Source: CAVPTL01 sp963794415
GTDB taxonomy: Bacteria; Actinomycetota; Thermoleophilia; Gaiellales; JAICJC01
Reading direction: 5' to 3'
DNA: 64,000 nucleotides
Assembly: GCA_963794415.1 (NCBI GenBank)
Contig: CAWCDI010000001.1
Span: 186,001-250,000 of the forward strand
Shown here in pieces: positions 32,108 to 41,313 of this stretch. Each line of letters begins with the position of its first letter. Position 1 is the first letter of the stretch. The translations under genes were made by a program, and so were the position numbers. The notes beneath the pieces are model-generated. The model was given only the letters and a program-made list of their open reading frames with translations, made no database searches and was not told where the DNA came from.

Positions 32108-33517
32108 GTGCCAGGAATTCGATTTCGGCGGTGGGGATTTGCAGGTGTCGCAAGTGCGCTCGGCGTGCTCGGCTTCGGTGCGTTGCTGGCAACGTCGGCC
32201 GGCGCTGCGCCGGTCGGCCCGGTAGCGGCAACTCCTGCGCTCTACACGCCACAGCTTGTGTCTGACGGTTCCGTGGATCAGGTGCGCCAGATGGTGCAGT
32301 GCGGAACCACGATGTATGCGGTTGGCAAGTTCACGCAGATCGGCCGGCTCGGCACGACGTACCCGCGTGCCAACGCCTTCAGCTTCAGCGCGAAGGCGCC
32401 ATTCCAGGTCACAGCCTGGAATCCCAACGTGAACGGGGTGGTCAACTCCATCACGTTCAACGGCACCGACTGCACGCACGCCTACATCGGCGGCAAGTTC
32501 ACGTCGGTGAACGGCACCGCGGTGAAGAACCTCGCGGAGGTCGATACCACCACCGGCGCGGTCGTCACGGCGTTCGGCCACAGCGCCTCGGCGCAGGTCT
32601 CGACGCTTCGCTCGGCCTTCGGCCACATCATCGTCGGCGGGTACTACACGTCGATCAACGCGAGCACGGCCGACCCGTACATCACCAGCCTGAACCCGGT
32701 CACGGGCAAGGACGACGGCTACGTGCACCTCGGGATCTCGGGCAACTACTCGTTCGCGAACTCGAACGCCACCCGCGTCTATAACCAGTCAATCTCCCAC
32801 AGCGGTCAGTACGACCTGGTGATGGGCGACTTCACGACCGCCGGCGGTCTCCCGCGGCAGCAGATCTTCATGATCGACCTGACCACGAACCCCGTGACGG
32901 TCACCGGCTGGACGTCGCCGGAGTGGGATGGCAGCCTGGGCGAGCTCAGCGCGTCGAACCCCACCGGCTACCCGTACCAGTGCGTGCCGAACGAGCCGTT
33001 CTACATCCAGGCTGCTGCCTGGTCGCCGGCCGACGACACCATCTACATCGGGACGACCGGCTATCACCCCAACGGCTTCCCGACCGGCGGATACCCGCGC
33101 ACGGGCCTCTGCGACGCAGCGGCCTCGTTCCCGGCCACCGTCAACCCGGCGCAGAACGCCGACGGCACGCCCGGCTACGTGCTGCACAACTGGGTGAACT
33201 ACACGGGCTGCGACTCGCTCTACTCCGCAGCGGCCGACGCGAGCACCGCCTACTTCGGCGGTCACGAGCGGTGGGCCTCCAACCCCAACGGCTGCGACGG
33301 CACCGGCCCCGGTGCGGTCAAGGCTCCGGGCCTGGTCGGGCTCTCGCCCGCTGATGGCAGCATCACGTACAACCCGACCCGCGGCCGCGGGCTGGGCGCC
33401 GACGACATGCTGGTGACCGACGCCGGTCTCTGGATCTCGAGCGACAACCAGGCCAACACGCAGGCCTGCGGCGGCAAGGCAGCGCACGCAGGCATCTGCT
33501 TCCTGCCCTACCAGTAG
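32108..33517 (+). CDS. Secreted delta-60-type beta-propeller protein
   Basis: A 469-residue protein from GTG 32108 with a GGGAGG ribosome-binding site at 32095-32100, 7 bases before the start. The long signal peptide includes WGFAGVASALGVLGFGALLATSAGA. Repeats such as YAVGKFTQIGRLG, AYIGGKFTSVNGT, IIVGGYYTSIN and LVMGDFTTAGG follow the GGxF(T/Y)x(V/I)xG propeller pattern; the C-terminal half is Cys-containing (for example GLCDAAASFP, TGCDSLYS, NGCDG). It is related to the protein at 24619. It lies between two surface-polysaccharide genes and is probably extracellular. Confidence 0.75.
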   Translation: MPGIRFRRWGFAGVASALGVLGFGALLATSAGAAPVGPVAATPALYTPQLVSDGSVDQVRQMVQCGTTMYAVGKFTQIGRLGTTYPRANAFSFSAKAPFQVTAWNPNVNGVVNSITFNGTDCTHAYIGGKFTSVNGTAVKNLAEVDTTTGAVVTAFGHSASAQVSTLRSAFGHIIVGGYYTSINASTADPYITSLNPVTGKDDGYVHLGISGNYSFANSNATRVYNQSISHSGQYDLVMGDFTTAGGLPRQQIFMIDLTTNPVTVTGWTSPEWDGSLGELSASNPTGYPYQCVPNEPFYIQAAAWSPADDTIYIGTTGYHPNGFPTGGYPRTGLCDAAASFPATVNPAQNADGTPGYVLHNWVNYTGCDSLYSAAADASTAYFGGHERWASNPNGCDGTGPGAVKAPGLVGLSPADGSITYNPTRGRGLGADDMLVTDAGLWISSDNQANTQACGGKAAHAGICFLPYQ

Positions 33518-33527
33518 GGCAGGAAGC
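33498..33527 (+). terminator. Hairpin overlapping the stop codon of the propeller gene
   Basis: GCTTCCTGCCCTA (33498-33510) and TAGGGCAGGAAGC (33515-33527) are perfect 13-base arms with loop CCAG. The right arm begins with the TAG stop itself. Confidence 0.65.
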
Positions 33528-33537
33528 CTGACGACAC

Positions 33538-33571
33538 GGGGGGTGGCTCGCCGGACGGCGAGCCGCCCCCC
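33538..33571. terminator. Second GC-rich terminator hairpin
   Basis: Arms at 33538-33552 and 33557-33571 (GGGGGG...GCTCGCC pairing with GGCGAGC...CCCCCC, interrupted by one T-G wobble) enclose a GGAC loop. It lies between convergent genes and can act in both directions. Confidence 0.65.
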
Positions 33572-33592
33572 ATTCGTCGTTTCAGGCCGCGG

Positions 33593-34372
33593 TTAGCGGC
33601 GCCAGCTGGGCGACTGGCCCAGCCAGCGCTCGAGCTCAGAGTCGGGCTCTGCGAACTCCGCGTCGAGCTCGGCGCGCAGCGACTCGGACATCGCCGGCCG
33701 CGGCCGCGCGTTGTGGCGCTCGAACCGGGGGCTTCCCAGGTTCGGCAGCCCGAGGAACTCCAGCACGCGGTCGTAGACCGGTGCGGGATCGGTGAAGAAG
33801 TCGCCGCTATCCACCACGTGGATGCGATCGCGCCCGAAGACCGACTCGAGCCGGTCGAGCTGCGAGGAGTAGTGGCCGCGCAGCCGGTAGGCGTGGTGCT
33901 GGTAGCTCGTGCTGAGGTAGGCCGGGTCGGCCACCATCCGCTCGGCCTCGCCGGCGATCCGGCCGGCCTCCAGCGCGAGCGCGCGCTCGAACGGCTCGGT
34001 CTCGAACCCGCGCGCCAGCTCGTGGGCGTGGGCCGAGTAGGCCCGCTCCACGGGGTCGCGCACCAGCACCAGGAGCTTCACGCCGGGCAGCGCCCGCGCG
34101 ATCCGCGCCGGTGCCAGCGGATGGAACATGTAGTAGGGGCTCGACTCGAACGTGAGCGGCGAGACCCCGGTTGCGCGCCGCACCCGTAGCGCCTGGGCCT
34201 TCAGCGGGAAGTGCGCGCGATACCAGCCCATGCCCTGCCCGGCGTTCAGGTCGAAGTAGTGCACGCCCTTGTGCAGCACCGCCTTGATGATGGCCGGGTG
34301 CTGGCTCAGCGTGCGGTACATCGAGGTCGTGCCGCCGCGCTGGGCGCCGACGATGAGAAACGCGGGCGTCAT
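33593..34372 (-). CDS. PAPS-dependent sulfotransferase (ST1)
   Basis: A 259-residue protein from ATG 34372, beginning MTPAFLIVGAQRGGTTSMYR. That is the 5'-phosphosulfate-binding loop of the heparan N-sulfotransferase-like group, followed by LLVLVRDPVERAYSAHAHEL (3'-phosphate-binding motif) and later a region with YSSQLDRLESVFGRDRIHVV. A TTG at 34462 would extend it but leaves the P-loop far from the N-terminus, so ATG 34372 is preferred. It probably sulfates the extracellular polysaccharide or a lipid-linked intermediate. It lies downstream of the phosphotransferase gene on the same strand. Confidence 0.85.
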   Translation of the reverse strand: MTPAFLIVGAQRGGTTSMYRTLSQHPAIIKAVLHKGVHYFDLNAGQGMGWYRAHFPLKAQALRVRRATGVSPLTFESSPYYMFHPLAPARIARALPGVKLLVLVRDPVERAYSAHAHELARGFETEPFERALALEAGRIAGEAERMVADPAYLSTSYQHHAYRLRGHYSSQLDRLESVFGRDRIHVVDSGDFFTDPAPVYDRVLEFLGLPNLGSPRFERHNARPRPAMSESLRAELDAEFAEPDSELERWLGQSPSWRR

Positions 34373-34458
34373 CCGCGCGCGGCCGACGTGAGCCGGCCGG
34401 CCGCGACCGAGACGGCGTGCGCCGCGGCCTTGCCGCGGCGGCGAGACCGTGCGCGCCT

Positions 34459-35613
34459 TCAAAGCGCCGCCGTTCCCGCGGCGATCGCGGGGATCAGCCA
34501 GCGGCTGGTGGCTCCCAGCCGGGCGCCCGCGGCCGCCTGGCGGTCGGTGAGGCTGCGCGTCGCGAGCTCGGCCAGGTAGAGCAGCGCGTCAGCCAGCGGC
34601 GACTCCGACCGCGTGGCGAGGTCGGTGGCCGCCTCGGCAGCCGGGGCCTTGCGGCCCGGCGCCACCTCGCCCTGCAGCCTGTGGTGAAGCGCATCGAAGC
34701 CCACCGGCACGCCGGTCGAGAACCGCTCCCAGTCCCACACCAGCAGGCCGCGCGCGGATGCTCGCCATGTTCCAGGGCGTCCAGTCGCCGTGCCACGACC
34801 CGAACTCGACCAGTCTCCTTGCCCGCGCGCGCATGGAGCTCCGAGAGCACTGCCTCCAGCATCCGCCGGTCGGCTGACTGGTCGGCGTCTGCCAGCCGCT
34901 CGTGCAGGTTCAGCCAGTAGTCGCTGGTCGCGAGCTGGCAGGTGCTCGACGCCGGCCACGCGCGCGACCTCGGCCATCGCCGCCTCCAGCTGCCCGGCCC
35001 GCAGCGGCACGCGCTTCTGCTCGACCGCGAGCGGCTCGAGCACCATCACGGGCATGCCCTCCCAGACCCCGTCGTGCAGCACCCGCGGGGCGATCAGGTT
35101 CCGCAGGCCCGCGTCGGCCAGAAGGCCCAGCGCGTCGCGCTCGTCGCGCACCAGCTGCCGCGCCAGGGGCGAGATGCCGATCTTGGCAAAGCCGATCGCA
35201 GAGCCGTCGGGCGCGATCAGCTGCAGCACGGGCTTTCGGTTGGCCCGCGGGGCGCCGACGTACATGCTCACCTCGAGCTCGCGGCCCAGCTGCTCCTCGA
35301 GGTAGGACTCGATCGACGGGCCGCCGCCGGGCCGCACGTGCACGCGGTCGCGCAGCACCACGCCGCCCACGCCGCTTCGCAGGAGCAGCGAGAGGCCGCG
35401 CACGCCCATCCGCGCGCGAAGCGACCGTGGCTCGCCGTAGCGGCGCACCGCCGCGGCAGACGTCCGCCGGCTCGCCGGCACGATCAGGCGGGGCTTTGCG
35501 TGGCCCGGCAGCACCATCAGCTCGGTGCTGGGCGAGAGCACCCGGCACATCTCGTCGAGAAACGCCACACGCTCCCGGTTCCCGGTGGCTGGAACCGCCG
35601 AAGGCCGGGTCAC
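34459..35613 (-). CDS. APH-like phosphotransferase (three apparent frameshifts)
   Basis: GTG 35613 overlaps the PAP2-like gene stop. The N-terminal part (GFAKIGISPLARQLVRDERD, MPVMVLEPLAVEQ) and the C-terminal VWDWERFSTGVPVGFDALHH are in one frame, but between about 34940 and 34755 the coding passes through the other two frames. TSDYWLNLHERL lies in the second and SWHGDWTPWNM, the HxDxxxxN catalytic loop, in the third. All three shifts are in the same direction; two of them fall in GCGCGC runs, as expected for a lost dinucleotide. The repaired protein is an aminoglycoside/choline-kinase-like enzyme of about 385 residues; the substrate may be a sugar or lipid carrier. Confidence 0.65.
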   Translation of the reverse strand: MTRPSAVPATGNRERVAFLDEMCRVLSPSTELMVLPGHAKPRLIVPASRRTSAAAVRRYGEPRSLRARMGVRGLSLLLRSGVGGVVLRDRVHVRPGGGPSIESYLEEQLGRELEVSMYVGAPRANRKPVLQLIAPDGSAIGFAKIGISPLARQLVRDERDALGLLADAGLRNLIAPRVLHDGVWEGMPVMVLEPLAVEQKRVPLRAGQLEAAMAEVARVAGVEHLPARDQRLLAEPARAAGRRRPVSRPADAGGSALGAPCARGQGDWSSSGRGTATGRPGTWRASARGLLVWDWERFSTGVPVGFDALHHRLQGEVAPGRKAPAAEAATDLATRSESPLADALLYLAELATRSLTDRQAAAGARLGATSRWLIPAIAAGTAAL

Positions 35614-36470
35614 GCGGTCGCCCTCACCGCCTCCGGCTGTTCGAGGTGCGGGGCGATGTCGTCACCGGCCGGCGGGGCGGCCACGTCGGAGGGGCCGATC
35701 ACCAGGCGGATCGAGATGATGAACGCCGCCAGGAGCAGGCCGCCGTAGAGGAACCCGCTCACCGCGTCGGTGAACCAGTGAAGCGTCAGGTAGGCGCGGC
35801 TGTAGGCCTCGTTGAACCCGAGCGCTGCGACGCCCGCGCCGGCCCAGATGGCCGTGGTGCGCCGGCCGCTCACCTCGCGCCAGAGCAGGTAGGCGATGAG
35901 GCCGTAGAAGAGGATGCACCGCTCGACGCCGCCCGACGGGTACGTGCCGTGCGGCGAGTTGGGCGGGCCGGGCCGCTCGAAGATGTGGCGGATGCCGAGC
36001 GTGGTGAAGTGATCGAACACCACCACGAGCGCAAACGCGACGGGCGGCAGCCACTTGTTGCGGCGCCACGTGGTCGCGATGCAGGCCGCGGCCACTCCGG
36101 CGGCGCCCCAGGTGGTCCACGTGTTACCGATGCGCGTGAAGCGATTCATCATCGACTTCCAGAAGTGGGTCTGGTGATCGATCGTGAAGTTGTAGATGGG
36201 CTTGTCGATGACGTGCCCGTGATGCACCACGACGAGTGCGCCGAGCACGAGCATCACCGCGCACACGCTGAGGCAGCCGATGAGCACGAGGAGCGTCAGC
36301 TTGGCCGATCCGTCGAGCCAGCCGTCGGTGTGCGGCAGCCGCGCGGCGAGCCGGTCGATGGACTTCACCGCGCCGAAGCGCGACGAGCCCGTGTGACGGG
36401 TCATCAGATAGGCGGCGCCAAAGATGAGCGCAAGGCCCGCAGGCCAGAGGAGCACGACAAGGAGATTCAC
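35610..36470 (-). CDS. PAP2-superfamily-like membrane protein with altered PSG motif
   Basis: From GTG 36470 about 286 residues with six hydrophobic helices. RHIFERPGPP and SRAYLTLHWFTDAVSG fit motifs 1 and 3 of PAP2 phosphatases (the latter with the nucleophile His), but motif 2 reads YPSGGVER where PSGH is expected, so the acid-base His is missing. The frame is open to 36638, which would run into the leader and start of the divergent Wzz gene. It may be an inactive or altered lipid-phosphatase acting on undecaprenyl carriers. It is the first gene of the PAP2-kinase-sulfotransferase minus-strand run. Confidence 0.7.
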   Translation of the reverse strand: MNLLVVLLWPAGLALIFGAAYLMTRHTGSSRFGAVKSIDRLAARLPHTDGWLDGSAKLTLLVLIGCLSVCAVMLVLGALVVVHHGHVIDKPIYNFTIDHQTHFWKSMMNRFTRIGNTWTTWGAAGVAAACIATTWRRNKWLPPVAFALVVVFDHFTTLGIRHIFERPGPPNSPHGTYPSGGVERCILFYGLIAYLLWREVSGRRTTAIWAGAGVAALGFNEAYSRAYLTLHWFTDAVSGFLYGGLLLAAFIISIRLVIGPSDVAAPPAGDDIAPHLEQPEAVRATA

Positions 36471-36514
36471 TGCATCTTCAATGCTACGAGCCGTCGCGAA
36501 GCCGTCAACCTCTC

Positions 36515-36543
36515 TTGACAGCCAAGGTAACCACTCGGATAGT
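36515..36543 (+). promoter_or_regulatory. Promoter of the Wzz/BY-kinase operon
   Basis: TTGACA (36515-36520), a 17-base spacer and GATAGT (36538-36543) give a near-consensus primary-sigma promoter. The start codon at 36619 is preceded by GAGGAG at 36604-36609. The leader is about 70 bases long with no obvious terminator. Confidence 0.7.
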
Positions 36544-36618
36544 GGTTTCACTCTGTACGAATCCCCCGGTGCAGAGGGCGCTCCCCAGTGCCGCCACCCC
36601 TCCGAGGAGTCTCGGCTG

Positions 36619-38241
36619 ATGCCATCTGAGATGCTCACCCTGAACGATTACATCGCGGTCATCCGACGGCGAAAATGGGTAATTCTCTCGGCGCTCTTCA
36701 TCTGTGCGCTCCTGGGATTTGTGTATGCCGCGCATAAGGGCACCACGCACAAGGCGACGGTGCAGGTCTCGGCCACCGACGTGCAGGCACCCAGCTCGAG
36801 CGGGGGTTCGAGCGGGTCGCCAAGCGCCGCCGACGATGCCCGCTTCCTGGCCAACCAGGCGGCATTCGCGCGATCGGCGCCGGTGCTCGATGCAGCGGTG
36901 AAGCTCGCCGCCAAGCAGCACGTGGTCATCACGCTCACGAAGCTCTCGAAGTCGTCGTCGGTCACGCCGAGCGCGGTTGCCGACATCCTGGATTTCTCGG
37001 TTACAAATACGAATCCCTCGAACGCGAAGATCCTGGCCGACTCGTATGCCAACGCCTACGTGTCGGAGCGCCAGGCTCAGACCAATGCGCAGTACCTGCC
37101 GCTCCTGAAGCAGATCAACGCAAACGTCAAGCAGCTCGAGCACGCCATGAGCTCGCCTGACACGCCGCCCGAGGTGGTGCGCGCAAAGCGCCCGCAGCTC
37201 CTGCAGGCCCTCAAGCTGCAGACGCCGCTCAAGACGTTCCTCGGTCAGGCCATCGCCGGCACGAGCGTGCAGGAGACCACGCAGGTGGTCGCCACGGTGA
37301 AGTCATCGCCTGTGACGTTTGCGTTCATCGGCGGGCTCGTAGGTTTCGTCATCGGCCTCATCGCCGCGTTCATCTGGGATGCGATCGATAGCGGCAAGCG
37401 CACGGGCCGCGAGGTCGCCGGCACGCTGCAGCTGCCGGTGCTTGCAAACATCCCGACGCCGCCGCGCGCGGTCAGCTCCGAGCACCGCCTCGTGATGATG
37501 GAGCCGGCCGAGCCCAGCGCCGAGTCGTTCAGGCTGCTCGCGGTACGTCTCGGCCTTCTCTGTGAGACGTCAGGCCGGCGCACGCTGCTGGTCACGAGCG
37601 CGCTCGACTCCGAAGGTAAGTCGACGACCGCCGCAAACGTCGCGGTCGCCCTCGCCCAGATCGGCAAGTCGGTGGTGCTCGTGGACGGCGACCTCATCCG
37701 GCCCACTGCCGCGCGGTTCTTCGGCGCAGGCGACGATCCGGGCCTCTTCGAGGTGCTGAGCGGCGAGCTCGACATCGACGAGGTGGGCACCGAGGTGGAT
37801 CTGGCCGGAGGCTCGACCGGCTCGCTTCGCGTGCTCCCCGCGGGCCGCGTGCAGGGTGACGCCACCGGCCTTCTGATGTCGGACGGCATGACCTCGGTGC
37901 TCGGCGTGATGAAGCACTGGGCCGACTACGTGATCATCGACTCGCCGCCGCTCCTCACGGTGAGCCATGCCATGGCGCTCAGCTCGATGGCCGACGCCGT
38001 GGTGGTGGTCGCCCGGGCCGATCGCATGACTCCCGAGGTGACCTGGAACCTCCAGCAGACCCTCGACGCGCTGCCGGCGCCCACCCTCGGAGTGGTGGTC
38101 ACCGCAGCCGACGCCGTGCCGGGCTACGGGTACGGCTACTACGGCGGTACCACCAGCCAGCCGTCGCCGGCGCCACGGCGCGCCAACGGAGCAGCGCGCC
38201 AGTTCGACGACGTGACGGCAAGCTCGAAAGACCCGCGCTAG
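36619..38241 (+). CDS. Polysaccharide co-polymerase fused to a bacterial tyrosine kinase (Wzz/Wzc/CpsCD-like)
   Basis: A 540-residue protein. The Wzz domain opens MLTLNDYIAVIRRRKWVIL with a first transmembrane helix (about residues 19-36), then an extracytoplasmic coiled region and a second helix (about 230-250). The cytoplasmic BY-kinase has Walker A TSALDSEGKSTTAANVA, Walker A' VVLVDGDLIRP and Walker B YVIIDSPP. The tail contains GYGYGYYGG, a tyrosine cluster of the type autophosphorylated to control polymerisation. Start ATG 36619 is chosen for its GAGGAG site. It controls chain length in the Wzy pathway encoded downstream. Confidence 0.9.
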   Translation: MPSEMLTLNDYIAVIRRRKWVILSALFICALLGFVYAAHKGTTHKATVQVSATDVQAPSSSGGSSGSPSAADDARFLANQAAFARSAPVLDAAVKLAAKQHVVITLTKLSKSSSVTPSAVADILDFSVTNTNPSNAKILADSYANAYVSERQAQTNAQYLPLLKQINANVKQLEHAMSSPDTPPEVVRAKRPQLLQALKLQTPLKTFLGQAIAGTSVQETTQVVATVKSSPVTFAFIGGLVGFVIGLIAAFIWDAIDSGKRTGREVAGTLQLPVLANIPTPPRAVSSEHRLVMMEPAEPSAESFRLLAVRLGLLCETSGRRTLLVTSALDSEGKSTTAANVAVALAQIGKSVVLVDGDLIRPTAARFFGAGDDPGLFEVLSGELDIDEVGTEVDLAGGSTGSLRVLPAGRVQGDATGLLMSDGMTSVLGVMKHWADYVIIDSPPLLTVSHAMALSSMADAVVVVARADRMTPEVTWNLQQTLDALPAPTLGVVVTAADAVPGYGYGYYGGTTSQPSPAPRRANGAARQFDDVTASSKDPR

Positions 38242-38277
38242 CAGCGCGGCAGCATCAGCAGGAAGCAGGACCCCCGC

Positions 38278-39066
38278 GTGGCGATACGCACCAAAAAGAG
38301 GATGACGGCAGCCGACCCCTCGGCACCCCAGAGCTTCGAGCTGGGCGGCCTCAGCCTGGGCGTCGAGACGCTTCGCACGTCGGTCGAGTGGGTCATCCGC
38401 CAGGCCGTGGCCGAGCGGTCGTGCATGGTCGTTACCTCGCACATCAGCCACCTGATGCTCGCCGAGCAGTCGGCCCAGTTTCGCGACGTGATCGAGCGCG
38501 CCGAGCTGAACGTCGCCGACGGCTGGCCGCTGGTCGCCGCGTCGCGCATCATCGGCCCGTCGCTGCCTGCCAGGGTGATCGGCATCGACCTGGTAGACCA
38601 GGTGCTCGCCGGCGGCACGCGGCTTCGGCTCGCCATCCTGGGCGGCCCTCCCGGCACTGCCGATGCGGTTGCAGCCCGCGAGGGCGGCCGGCACGAGATC
38701 GCCATCGTCGAGCCGCTGCCGGTGGGGCTCTGGGAGCAGCCCGAGGCGCTCGAGGAGATGTTCCAGCGGGTGGCGCTCGCGCGCCCCAACCTCGTCCTGA
38801 TCGGCCTGGGCGTACCCAAGCAGGAGCTCCTCGCAGACCAGCTTCGGCCCTACGTGGTGGGCCCCATCCTCTGCTGCGGCGCGGCGATCCCGGTGCTGGG
38901 CGGCCAGACCCGCCGCGCGCCCAAGCTCGTGCGCCAGATGGGGGTGGAGTGGGCGTTTCGCATCTTCCAGGAGCCCGTGCGCATGGCCCCGCGCTACATG
39001 ACCACCGGCACCTGGTTCGTGCGCGTGATGGCGCGGGAGATGTCTCACCGCCGGCGCCATGGATGA
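38278..39066 (+). CDS. WecG/TagA/CpsF-family glycosyltransferase
   Basis: A 262-residue GT26 enzyme from GTG 38278. VVTSHISHLMLAEQ, LNVADGWPLVAASR (catalytic Asp), GLGVPKQE and GVEWAFRIFQEPVRMAPRY are the family signatures. These enzymes add N-acetylmannosamine(-uronic acid) or a similar sugar to a lipid-linked acceptor. The UDP-sugar dehydrogenase at 11638 could supply such a donor. It is 36 bases after the Wzz/BY-kinase gene and overlaps the next GT2 gene by 8 bases. Confidence 0.88.
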   Translation: MAIRTKKRMTAADPSAPQSFELGGLSLGVETLRTSVEWVIRQAVAERSCMVVTSHISHLMLAEQSAQFRDVIERAELNVADGWPLVAASRIIGPSLPARVIGIDLVDQVLAGGTRLRLAILGGPPGTADAVAAREGGRHEIAIVEPLPVGLWEQPEALEEMFQRVALARPNLVLIGLGVPKQELLADQLRPYVVGPILCCGAAIPVLGGQTRRAPKLVRQMGVEWAFRIFQEPVRMAPRYMTTGTWFVRVMAREMSHRRRHG

Positions 39067-39984
39067 GGCCGCCCAGGTAGACGTCACCGTGATCGTGCCG
39101 ACCCGCGGCCGGCCCGATCTGCTGCCTCTGACGATCGCCTCGATCGCCGCCCAGGACTACGCCGGCACCATCGAGTGCATCGTCGTGCACGACGAGCCCG
39201 AGATCTCCGCGCCACTTGGCGCGATCGACGGATGCCAGTTGGCGATCCGCGAGATCACCAACACGCGCGCCGAGGGCCTCGCCGGCGCCCGCAACACCGG
39301 CATCCTCGCCGCACGCTCCCCGCTCATCGCGTTCTGCGACGACGACGACACCTGGGATCCGCGCAAGCTCCGCCTCCAGGTCGCCGCGCTCGAGCGCACC
39401 GGTGCCCTCGTCGCCAGCTGCTCGAACGTCGTCACCTACGGCAGCCACCACACCGTGCGCCGCCCGCCGCACGAGATGGTGTCCTTCGGCGACCTCCTGC
39501 GATCGCGCGTGGCAGTGCTTCACTCCAGCACGATCCTCGCTCGCAAGCGATGCCCTCACCGGGCCGATCGGCCTCATCGACGAGCAGATCCCGCGCGGCG
39601 GCTCGGAGGACTACGAGTGGCAGCTGCGCGCCTCGAAGGTCGCGCCGATCGTGGTGGTCGATCAGCCGCTGGTGGACATCACCTGGCACGAGCGCTCGCT
39701 CTACGCGCGGCGCTGGGACTCTACGTCGGCGGCCTCGAGTACATCCTGGATCACTATCCCGAGTTCGAGGGCTGCCCGCGCGGCAAGGCCCGCGTGCAGG
39801 GCCAGATCGCCTTCGGCTACGCCGCGATGGGCCAGGTGCGCACCGCGGGCCGGTGGGCGGCGGCGACCGTCCGCCACGACTGGCGCCAGCCGCGCAGCTA
39901 CCTCGCGATGCTCGTGGCCTCGAGGCTCCTGTCCGCCCGAGGCGCTCATGTCGCGCCTGAACGCGCGCGGGCAAGGGCATATGA
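39059..39984 (+). CDS. GT2 glycosyltransferase (about four apparent frameshifts)
   Basis: The start ATG 39059 overlaps the WecG stop. The first frame encodes DVTVIVPTRGRPDLLPLTIA and GARNTGILAARSPLIAFCDD (the acidic DDDD metal site). The frame then moves near 39543 (GPIGLIDEQIPRGGSEDYEW), returns near 39716 (YVGGLEYILDHYPEF) and shifts near 39935 and 39972 to end at TGA 39982-39984, which overlaps the next gene as ATGA. Each break is repaired by one base. The intact product would be a cytoplasmic inverting GT-A enzyme of about 308 residues that extends the lipid-linked repeat unit. Confidence 0.72.
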
Positions 39985-41313
39985 CCCTCGATCGCATCGC
40001 CATCGGCGACCGGCTTCCCGCCGGCTGGCAGCTCTACGTCCTGATCGGCCTCTACCCGGTGCTCTGGGGCCTCGGCCTGGCCTACTTCGTGTGGCCGCGT
40101 GGCCGCGGGCGTCTTCTTGCTCTCGCTGTGCGTGCGCGGAAGCGTCAAGGTGCCGCCGGGGTTCGGCATCTGGGCGCTCTTCCTGCATCTGGATGCTCTT
40201 CTCGGTGATCGAGCTCGACACCGGCCAGCAGCTGGGCCTCTTCGCCTGGCGCGCGGTCATCTACCTCACGGCGACGGCGGTCTTCCTGTGGGTGTACAAC
40301 GCCTCGGCCGAGGCGCTTCCCTCCGATGCCGTGGCCGGCGCGATGACCCTGCTCTGGGCCCTTGCGATCCTCGGCGGCCTCCTCGGCGTGATCGATCCGA
40401 CGTTCTCGTTCCGACGCTCGCCGAGCACTTCGTGCCGAAGTCGATCCTCAACAACCCCACCGCCTACGCCTACGTGCACCCGGCGGTCGCCCAGATCCAG
40501 TTCAAGGCGCTGGGGCATCCCATCGGCCGGCCGATCACGCTCTTTGCCTACACCAACCAGTGGGCGGCGACGGTCGGCATGCTCACGCCGTTTGCCATCA
40601 TCACGGCCATCCACGCGCGCTCGTCCGTCGTGAAAAACCTGGTGATCGCGCTCATCGTGATCGCCGCCATCCCGATCGTCGTCTCGATCAACCGCGGCCT
40701 CTGGATCGCGCTGATCGTCGCGGGCATCTACATCGGCGTGCGGCTGGCCCTCTCCGGCCACGCGAAGCTCCTGATGGGAAGCGCCGCGGTGATCGTGATC
40801 CTCGCCGGGGTGATCGCGCTCTCCCCGCTCGGCTCGCTGTGCAGGCGCGCCTCAACTCCGAGCACAACTCGAACGGCACGCGCTCCACGCTCTACTCCGA
40901 CACGTTCACCGGCGCGGGCAAGTCGCCGCTCTTCGGCTTCGGCACGCCCCGCGCATCCGAGAATCTGGCGCAGGACGCCAACGTGCGCGTGGGCACCCAG
41001 GGCCAGTTCTTCCTGGTGCTCTTCTCGCACGGCTACCCGGGCCTGGTGTTCTACCTGGGCTGGTTTGCCTTCACGCTTCTGCTCGTCGCTTCGGCGCCGG
41101 TCGCTCACCGAGATCCTCTGGAGCAGCGTGATCCTCATATCATTCGTCGAGATGTTCGTCTATGACTTTCTCCCGGTGGCGATCTACGTGGTGATGATCG
41201 CCTGCGCGCTCCTCTGGCGCGAGCGCCTCTTCCAGGCCCAGGCGGCCGCGGTGGAGGCCGAGCCTGAGCTGATGCTGCCGCCGGTCTTCCAGATGGCGGC
41301 GCCCGCTCGGTGA
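39981..41313 (+). CDS. Wzy/O-antigen-ligase-like polymerase (about five apparent frameshifts)
   Basis: ATG 39981 starts MTLDRIAIGDRLPAGWQLYV. The conserved protein then runs through alternating frames with breaks near 40097, 40187, 40411, 40842 and 41096. Pieces include GVFLLSLCVRGSVKVPPGFG, WRAVIYLTATAVFLWVYN, SINRGLWIALIVAGIYIG, PLFGFGTPRASENLAQDANV and FLVLFSHGYPGLVFYLGWFA. About ten hydrophobic helices and the large loop with the RG and SHG-like residues fit the O-antigen polymerase/ligase family (PF04932). The repaired length is about 440 residues. The stop overlaps the next gene as GTGA. It should polymerise the repeat units flipped by Wzx. Confidence 0.7.
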
